Source: SCTD01 sp963784675 (GTDB lineage Bacteria > Actinomycetota > Actinomycetes > Mycobacteriales > SCTD01). Taken from it: a DNA stretch of 64,000 nucleotides. Shown piece by piece: positions 60,009-64,000 of the stretch. The notes beneath the pieces were generated by a model. That model was not told the origin of the DNA. It saw only the letters and a list, made by a program, of their open reading frames with translations, and searched no databases. The stretch is from assembly GCA_963784675.1 (NCBI GenBank), contig CAWASE010000019.1, positions 124,001 through 188,000 of the forward strand, given 5' to 3'. A program made the position numbers and the translations under genes. How positions within the stretch are numbered: position 1 is the first letter of the stretch; every line of letters starts with the position of its first letter.

Positions 60009-60731
60009 GTGCTCGTCGACGTCGTCACCATCTTTCCCGAGTACCTGGCGCCGTTGTCGGTGTCCTTGCTCGGCAAGGCGCAGGAACGTGGGCTGCTGCG
60101 CGTACGCACCCACGACCTGCGGACGTGGACGAGCGACGTCCATCGCACCGTCGACGACTCTCCCTACGGGGGCGGGCCGGGCATGGTCATGACGCCCGAG
60201 CCGTGGGGCCGGGCGCTGGACGCGGTGCTGGCAGCCGGCGGGCCGGTGCCGGCACCCGTCCTGGTGGTGCCGACCCCCAGCGGCCGGCCGTTCACGCAGG
60301 CCCTCGCGCAGGACCTCGCCGCCGAACCCTGGCTCGCGTTCGCCTGCGGTCGCTACGAGGGCATCGACAGCCGGGTGCTCGAGGACGCCGGCGAGCGCCT
60401 GCGCGTGCTGGAGGTCTCGCTGGGCGACTACGTGCTGGCCGGCGGCGAGGTGGCGGTGCTGGTCGTCGTGGAGGCGGTGGCCCGACTGCTGCCGGGCGTG
60501 CTCGGCAACGCCGCCTCGCACCAGGACGACTCGTTCGCCCGGGGGCCGATGCAGGACCTGCTGGAAGGGCCGGTCTACACCCGGCCGCCGGTGTGGCGCG
60601 GGCGCGAGGTGCCGGCGGTGCTGCAGTCCGGCGACCACGCCCGGATCGCCGCGTGGCGGCACGAGCAGGCGCTGCGACGCACCACCGAACGGCGTCCGGA
60701 CCTGCGCCCGCCGGGCGGTGTGGCACAGTAG
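60009..60731 (+). CDS. trmD: tRNA (guanine-N1)-methyltransferase
   Basis: Makes m1G37 in tRNA. The 240-residue SPOUT knot enzyme has VVTIFPEYLAPL, SPYGGGPGMVMTPE, CGRYEGIDSRV and SLGDYVLAGGE. The GTG at 60009 lies 5 nt after the rimM stop and fits family starts. Confidence 0.95.
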   Translation: MLVDVVTIFPEYLAPLSVSLLGKAQERGLLRVRTHDLRTWTSDVHRTVDDSPYGGGPGMVMTPEPWGRALDAVLAAGGPVPAPVLVVPTPSGRPFTQALAQDLAAEPWLAFACGRYEGIDSRVLEDAGERLRVLEVSLGDYVLAGGEVAVLVVVEAVARLLPGVLGNAASHQDDSFARGPMQDLLEGPVYTRPPVWRGREVPAVLQSGDHARIAAWRHEQALRRTTERRPDLRPPGGVAQ

Positions 60732-60756
60732 AGGGCTGTTGCGCCGTCCTCCGGGG

Positions 60757-60800
60757 GGCGCGAGATCGCGGTCGCGCCGCCGCTGTCCGCACCCGTGCGG
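60757..60800 (+). promoter_or_regulatory. hairpins in the trmD-rplS gap
   Basis: The 196-nt gap holds a 7-bp stem GGCGCGA/TCGCGCC (60757-60778) right after trmD and a 5-bp stem CCGCA/TGCGG (60787-60800). They may be a weak terminator and the 5' leader of rplS. Confidence 0.4.
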
Positions 60801-60927
60801 GAGCAGGGCGAGCGGTCCGCACCACCCCTCCAGCTCAGCACCCCAGCTCCACCGTGCAGCCCGACGGCTGCTCGACCGGCCCGGCTGCGCGCCTGACGCG
60901 CGACCGCACGAGGAAGTGACGACCCCC

Positions 60928-61371
60928 ATGAACGTCCTGGACGCCCTTGACGCCGCGCAGCTGCGCACCGACGTCCCCGAGTTCCGCCCCGGCGACACCC
61001 TCGACGTCGGCGTCCGCGTCGTCGAGGGCACCCGCTCGCGCGTGCAGCGCTTCAAGGGTGTCGTCATCCGTCGCCAGGGGGCCGGGTCGCGCGAGACCTT
61101 CACCGTCCGCAAGGAGAGCTTCGGTGTCGGCGTCGAGCGCACCTTCCCGGTGCACACGCCGGTCATCGAGGACATCATCGTCGTCACCCGCGGCGACGTG
61201 CGCCGCGCGAAGCTGTACTACCTGCGCGAGCTGCGCGGCAAGAAGGCGAAGATCAAGGAGAAGCGCAGCAGCATGCCCGTGAAGGGTGCGGCCAAGGCGG
61301 CTGCCGCCGGCGCTCCCACCCCTGCCGTCGCGCCTCCGACGGCCGCGCCGGCCGCTCCCGCCGAGGCCTGA
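60928..61371 (+). CDS. rplS: 50S ribosomal protein L19
   Basis: A 147-residue L19: FRPGDTLDVGVRVVEGTRSRVQ, RRQGAGSRETFTVRK and VTRGDVRRAKLYYLRELRGKKAKIKE, followed by an Ala/Pro-rich tail. GAGGAAG lies 8 nt before the ATG. Order trmD-rplS-lepB is conserved. Confidence 0.95.
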   Translation: MNVLDALDAAQLRTDVPEFRPGDTLDVGVRVVEGTRSRVQRFKGVVIRRQGAGSRETFTVRKESFGVGVERTFPVHTPVIEDIIVVTRGDVRRAKLYYLRELRGKKAKIKEKRSSMPVKGAAKAAAAGAPTPAVAPPTAAPAAPAEA

Positions 61372-61384
61372 GCACCGACGCCCA

Positions 61385-61418
61385 CGAGCCGTCCGTCCCG
61401 TCCGGGAGGGGCGGCTCG
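61385..61418 (+). terminator. rplS terminator-like hairpin
   Basis: CGAGCCGTCC pairs with GGGCGGCTCG (10 bp, one wobble) and an inner CCCG/CGGG stem, 13 nt after the rplS stop. No U-run, as often in high-GC actinobacteria. Confidence 0.6.
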
Positions 61419-61518
61419 CGCCGTGTCCCCGCTCGGCCACGCCCGTCCCGGCAGCCGCGGCGACGATCCTCCCGAGCCCACCCCCGCCGATCCGGCACTG
61501 TCGCCGGTCCCCCTCCGT

Positions 61519-61524
61519 TAGGGT
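61519..61524 (+). promoter_or_regulatory. leaderless-type -10 of lepB
   Basis: TAGGGT is followed by 7 nt and the lepB ATG at 61532. Confidence 0.55.
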
Positions 61525-61531
61525 TCGCGTG

Positions 61532-62491
61532 ATGAACAGCGAGGACCGCCCCGCGGGCACCGTCGAGACCGCGGACGACGCCGGCGTCGAGGCGGGAGAG
61601 TCCGGCGGCGACGGCAGCGGGCCCAAGCACGCGAAGGGCGGATCCTCCGGCCGGCGGCCCAAGGGCGGCTCGTTCTTCCGCGAGCTGCCGGTGCTGGTCG
61701 TCGTCGCGTTCGGCCTGGCCCTGCTGCTGAAGGCCTTTCTGGTCCAGGCCTTCTACATCCCGTCGGGCTCCATGCAGCAGACGCTCGAGGTGAGCGACCG
61801 GGTCCTGGTCAACAAGCTGGTCTACGACTTCCGCGACATCCACCGCGGCGAGATCGTCGTCTTCAACGGCCTGGACTCCTTCACCCCGGAGACCGAGATC
61901 GCGCCGCCTTCCAACGGCGTGGCCAGGGTGCTGCGCACGCTGTCCAGCGCGATCGGCGTGGGCGTGCCGGGCGAGAAGGACTTCATTAAGCGCGTCATCG
62001 GCGTGCCCGGTGACCGGGTGGCCTGCTGCAGCAACGGCCACGTCACCGTGCAGCCGAAGGGCGCCGGCACGCCGGTCGAGCTCGCGGAGCCGTACCTGTT
62101 CGAGGACGACCAGCAGGTCTTCTGCAACGCCGGGCTCGGTGCGGAGAACTGTCCGGCCGGCGCCGAGGGCATCCTGGTGCCCGACGGTCGCCTGTGGGTC
62201 ATGGGTGACCACCGGGGTGCGTCGGCCGACTCGCGGGCCCACATCAGCGACGCGAACAAGGGCACCGTGCCGCAGGACAAGGTGATCGGACGCGCGTTCG
62301 TCATCGTCTGGCCGTTCGGTCGGGCCGACGTCCTGTCGGTGCCGTCCACCTTCGACGGGCCGGCGAGCGCGCTGGGCCCGCTGCCCGCGTACGCCGTCAC
62401 GGGCACGCCGTACGCGCTCGGCCTCGCCGGAGCGCTACCGCTCGTCGGCCTGCGGCGCCGGTGGCGTCGCCGGCGGGGCGCCCGGGCCTGA
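61532..62491 (+). CDS. lepB: signal peptidase I
   Basis: Cleaves signal peptides from exported proteins. The 319-residue protein has an acidic/Gly-rich cytosolic N-terminus, one membrane helix (about 51-70), the catalytic Ser in YIPSGSMQQTL (Ser80) and Lys in DFIKRVIGVPGD (Lys153), and GDHRGASADSRAH. A second hydrophobic stretch and Arg-rich tail end the protein, a possible extra membrane anchor. Transcript probably leaderless. Confidence 0.95.
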   Translation: MNSEDRPAGTVETADDAGVEAGESGGDGSGPKHAKGGSSGRRPKGGSFFRELPVLVVVAFGLALLLKAFLVQAFYIPSGSMQQTLEVSDRVLVNKLVYDFRDIHRGEIVVFNGLDSFTPETEIAPPSNGVARVLRTLSSAIGVGVPGEKDFIKRVIGVPGDRVACCSNGHVTVQPKGAGTPVELAEPYLFEDDQQVFCNAGLGAENCPAGAEGILVPDGRLWVMGDHRGASADSRAHISDANKGTVPQDKVIGRAFVIVWPFGRADVLSVPSTFDGPASALGPLPAYAVTGTPYALGLAGALPLVGLRRRWRRRRGARA

Positions 62492-62498
62492 GCCGCGG

Positions 62499-63014
62499 GT
62501 GTCCTGCCCGGACTCGCCACGGCTGTCGGCGAAGGCGTTCCTGCTCGACGCCGCGGGCCGCGTGCTGCTGCTCGACTGCACCGACCCCGGTGACCCCGGC
62601 ACCACCTGGTGGGAGCTGCCGGGCGGCGGCGTCGAGGCCGAGGAGGACGAGATCGACGCCGTCGTCCGCGAGGTGGCCGAGGAGACCGGGCTGACCGTCG
62701 ACGCCGCGGACGTCGGTCCGCTGCTGTGGACCCAGGACAGCACCTACACCTGGCTGGGGGTGCGCCGGTGGGCCCGCTGCCACGGCCGGGTGGTCGCCGC
62801 GCACGGTGCGGCGGGCGTCGCGGCCGGGGCTGCCGTCGCCGCACCCCTGGCGCTGACCGACGACGAGCACGGCACGATCCTGGGTTCTCGCTGGTGGACG
62901 GTCGAGCAGGTGATCGCCCACGAGGGCCGCTTCTTCCCGAGCACCCTGCCGAGCCTGCTGCCCCGCGTGCTTGCAGGGGAGCGCGTCGACGAACCGTTCG
63001 ACCGGTGGAACTGA
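62499..63014 (+). CDS. NUDIX hydrolase 1
   Basis: A 171-residue NUDIX protein: AKAFLLDAAGRVLLLDC, then the NUDIX box GGGVEAEEDEID...REVAEETGL and a C-terminal helix. Substrate unknown. GTG at 62499 lies 7 nt after lepB; no strong ribosome-binding site. A second NUDIX gene follows directly. Confidence 0.8.
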   Translation: MSCPDSPRLSAKAFLLDAAGRVLLLDCTDPGDPGTTWWELPGGGVEAEEDEIDAVVREVAEETGLTVDAADVGPLLWTQDSTYTWLGVRRWARCHGRVVAAHGAAGVAAGAAVAAPLALTDDEHGTILGSRWWTVEQVIAHEGRFFPSTLPSLLPRVLAGERVDEPFDRWN

Positions 63015-63037
63015 CTGCTCCTAGACTCTGCAGCCTG

Positions 63038-63499
63038 ATGGAGGAGCCTGTCGAGCGTCACGCGGCGCGGGTGCTGCTGGTCGACGCCGCCGGGCGCATC
63101 CTGCTGCTGCACGGCGGTGACCCGAGCGCTCCGGAGCGCGGCCAGTGGTGGTTCACCCCCGGCGGGGGCCGCGAGGGCGACGAAGGGCCGGCCGAGGCCG
63201 CCAGCCGCGAGCTCGCCGAGGAGACCGGGCTGCGGGTCCCGGCGTCCGCGCTGGGTCCGGTGGTGCACGAGCGGACGACGGAGTTCACCTTCGTCGGCGC
63301 GCACTACCGGCAGTTCGAGCACTACTACCTGCTGCGCGTCGACGCGCACGAGGTCGACACCGCCGGCGCCGACGCCGTGGTCGACCCCGGGGTCACCGGC
63401 CACCGCTGGTGGGCGCTCGCCGACCTGCGCAGCACGGGAGAGGTCGTCTTCCCTCCTGAGCTGGCGGACCTGCTGGAACGGGTGCTCCGGACGGCATGA
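63038..63499 (+). CDS. NUDIX hydrolase 2
   Basis: A 153-residue NUDIX protein related to the previous one: ARVLLVDAAGRILLLHG, then GGGREGDEGPAEAA...RELAEETGL. It differs in the C-terminal half (FVGAHYRQFEHYYLLRV). TAGACT (63022-63027) is a possible -10 but lies 10 nt before the ATG, so not clearly leaderless. The stop overlaps rnhB ATG (ATGA). Confidence 0.8.
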   Translation: MEEPVERHAARVLLVDAAGRILLLHGGDPSAPERGQWWFTPGGGREGDEGPAEAASRELAEETGLRVPASALGPVVHERTTEFTFVGAHYRQFEHYYLLRVDAHEVDTAGADAVVDPGVTGHRWWALADLRSTGEVVFPPELADLLERVLRTA

Positions 63500-64000
63500 G
63501 GGCGCCGCGGCCGGTCGTCCGGACCGAGAACGGGCTGTGGGCGCTGGAGCGGGTGCTGCAGCGCAGCGGCTTCCCGCACGTCGCCGGCGCCGACGAGGCC
63601 GGACGCGGCGCGTGCGCGGGCCCGCTCGTCGTCGCCGCGGTCGTCCTGCCGCACGGTCGACGGGGTGAGGTGCCGGGCCTGGCCGACTCCAAGCTGCTCA
63701 CCGAGGCCGCCCGCGAGGCCGCCTACGCGCAGGTCGTGCGGCGGGCGCTCGCGTGGTCGGTGGTCGTCGTCCCGTCGACCGAGGTCGACCGGTGCGGGCT
63801 GCACGTCATGAACATCCGGGCGATGCGGCAGGCGGTGGTGCGGCTGGACCCCGCGCCGTCCTACGTCCTGACCGACGGCTTCGCGATCGCCGGGCTGCCG
63901 GCGCCGACGCTCGCGGTGTGGAAGGGCGACCGGGTCGCCGCCTGCGTCGCTGCTGCCTCCGTCGTCGCCAAGGTCACCCGCGACCGGATGCTGCGCACGC
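63496..64000 (+). CDS. rnhB: ribonuclease HII (3' end outside window)
   Basis: Removes ribonucleotides from DNA. The 168 codons present include the catalytic GADEAGRGACAGPL (Asp-Glu pair) near residue 31, DSKLLTEAAR and a third metal Asp region (TDGFAIAG), and VVAKVTRDRML near the window edge. The frame is open to base 64000. Position after lepB and NUDIX genes is usual. Confidence 0.9.
   Translation, partial: MRAPRPVVRTENGLWALERVLQRSGFPHVAGADEAGRGACAGPLVVAAVVLPHGRRGEVPGLADSKLLTEAAREAAYAQVVRRALAWSVVVVPSTEVDRCGLHVMNIRAMRQAVVRLDPAPSYVLTDGFAIAGLPAPTLAVWKGDRVAACVAAASVVAKVTRDRMLRT

Overview
The window looks like a chromosomal core region of a high-GC actinomycete. Coding DNA is strongly GC-biased at third codon positions and GTG starts are common. 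Gene order follows the mycobacterial/frankial core backbone: serA-leuB-gltX-leuCD-hup-mutT1-ppk-cofC-gpsA-ddl-thiL, then rpmB-recG-rsmD-coaD-(SepIVA-like)-DUF177-rpmF-plsX-rnc-mutM-smc-ftsY-amt-glnK-glnD-ffh-rpsP-rimM-trmD-rplS-lepB-rnhB. An F420-type guanylyltransferase (cofC/fbiD) also fits Actinobacteria. The genus cannot be fixed from sequence alone; a Frankiales/Geodermatophilales/Sporichthyales-like lineage is a guess.

Layout: 1-5.4 kb holds the end of serA, a hydrolase, leuA behind a leucine-rich leader peptide, leuB and ilvE. 5.5-9.8 kb is an accessory-like block: a CBS protein, two esterase-like hydrolases, an ATP-grasp enzyme and a fumarylacetoacetase-family hydrolase. 9.8-11.6 kb has gltX with tRNA-Gln and tRNA-Glu. 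11.6-13.1 kb has an HNH nuclease and a broken ndgR-type IclR regulator, divergent from leuCD. 15-24.7 kb carries HU, MutT1, PPK, CofC, an acyltransferase, GpsA, a trans-sulfuration enzyme and a flavoprotein. 24.7-31.4 kb has a GH15 enzyme, ddl, a lipoprotein, a stand-alone RAM domain, thiL-thiD, cold-shock protein and L28. 31.6-45.7 kb is the recG-to-smc housekeeping run. 45.7-49.3 kb has a surface-anchored LVIVD protein, ftsY and a methyltransferase. 49.4-55.5 kb is an expanded nitrogen-control cluster. 55.5-64 kb is ffh and the rpsP-lepB-rnhB ribosome/secretion block.

The strongest unusual feature is at 51119-52747: a PII signal protein continues in frame, with no stop, into an ammonium transporter. 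That transporter carries Glu in place of the first pore histidine. It sits between two further PII genes and a second Amt, upstream of glnD and behind a GlnR-like operator. Other themes are many leaderless-type promoters (TAnnnT followed 6-7 nt later by ATG/GTG), short tandem repeats that start at stop codons of several genes, and tiny ORFs that bridge or overlap starts of rsmD/coaD and acyP.

About eight single-base indels break conserved genes (ndgR, HU, mutT1, GH15, glnD). Because they hit conserved and probably essential genes they look more like sequence errors than decay, and they also lower confidence in any single in-frame fusion.
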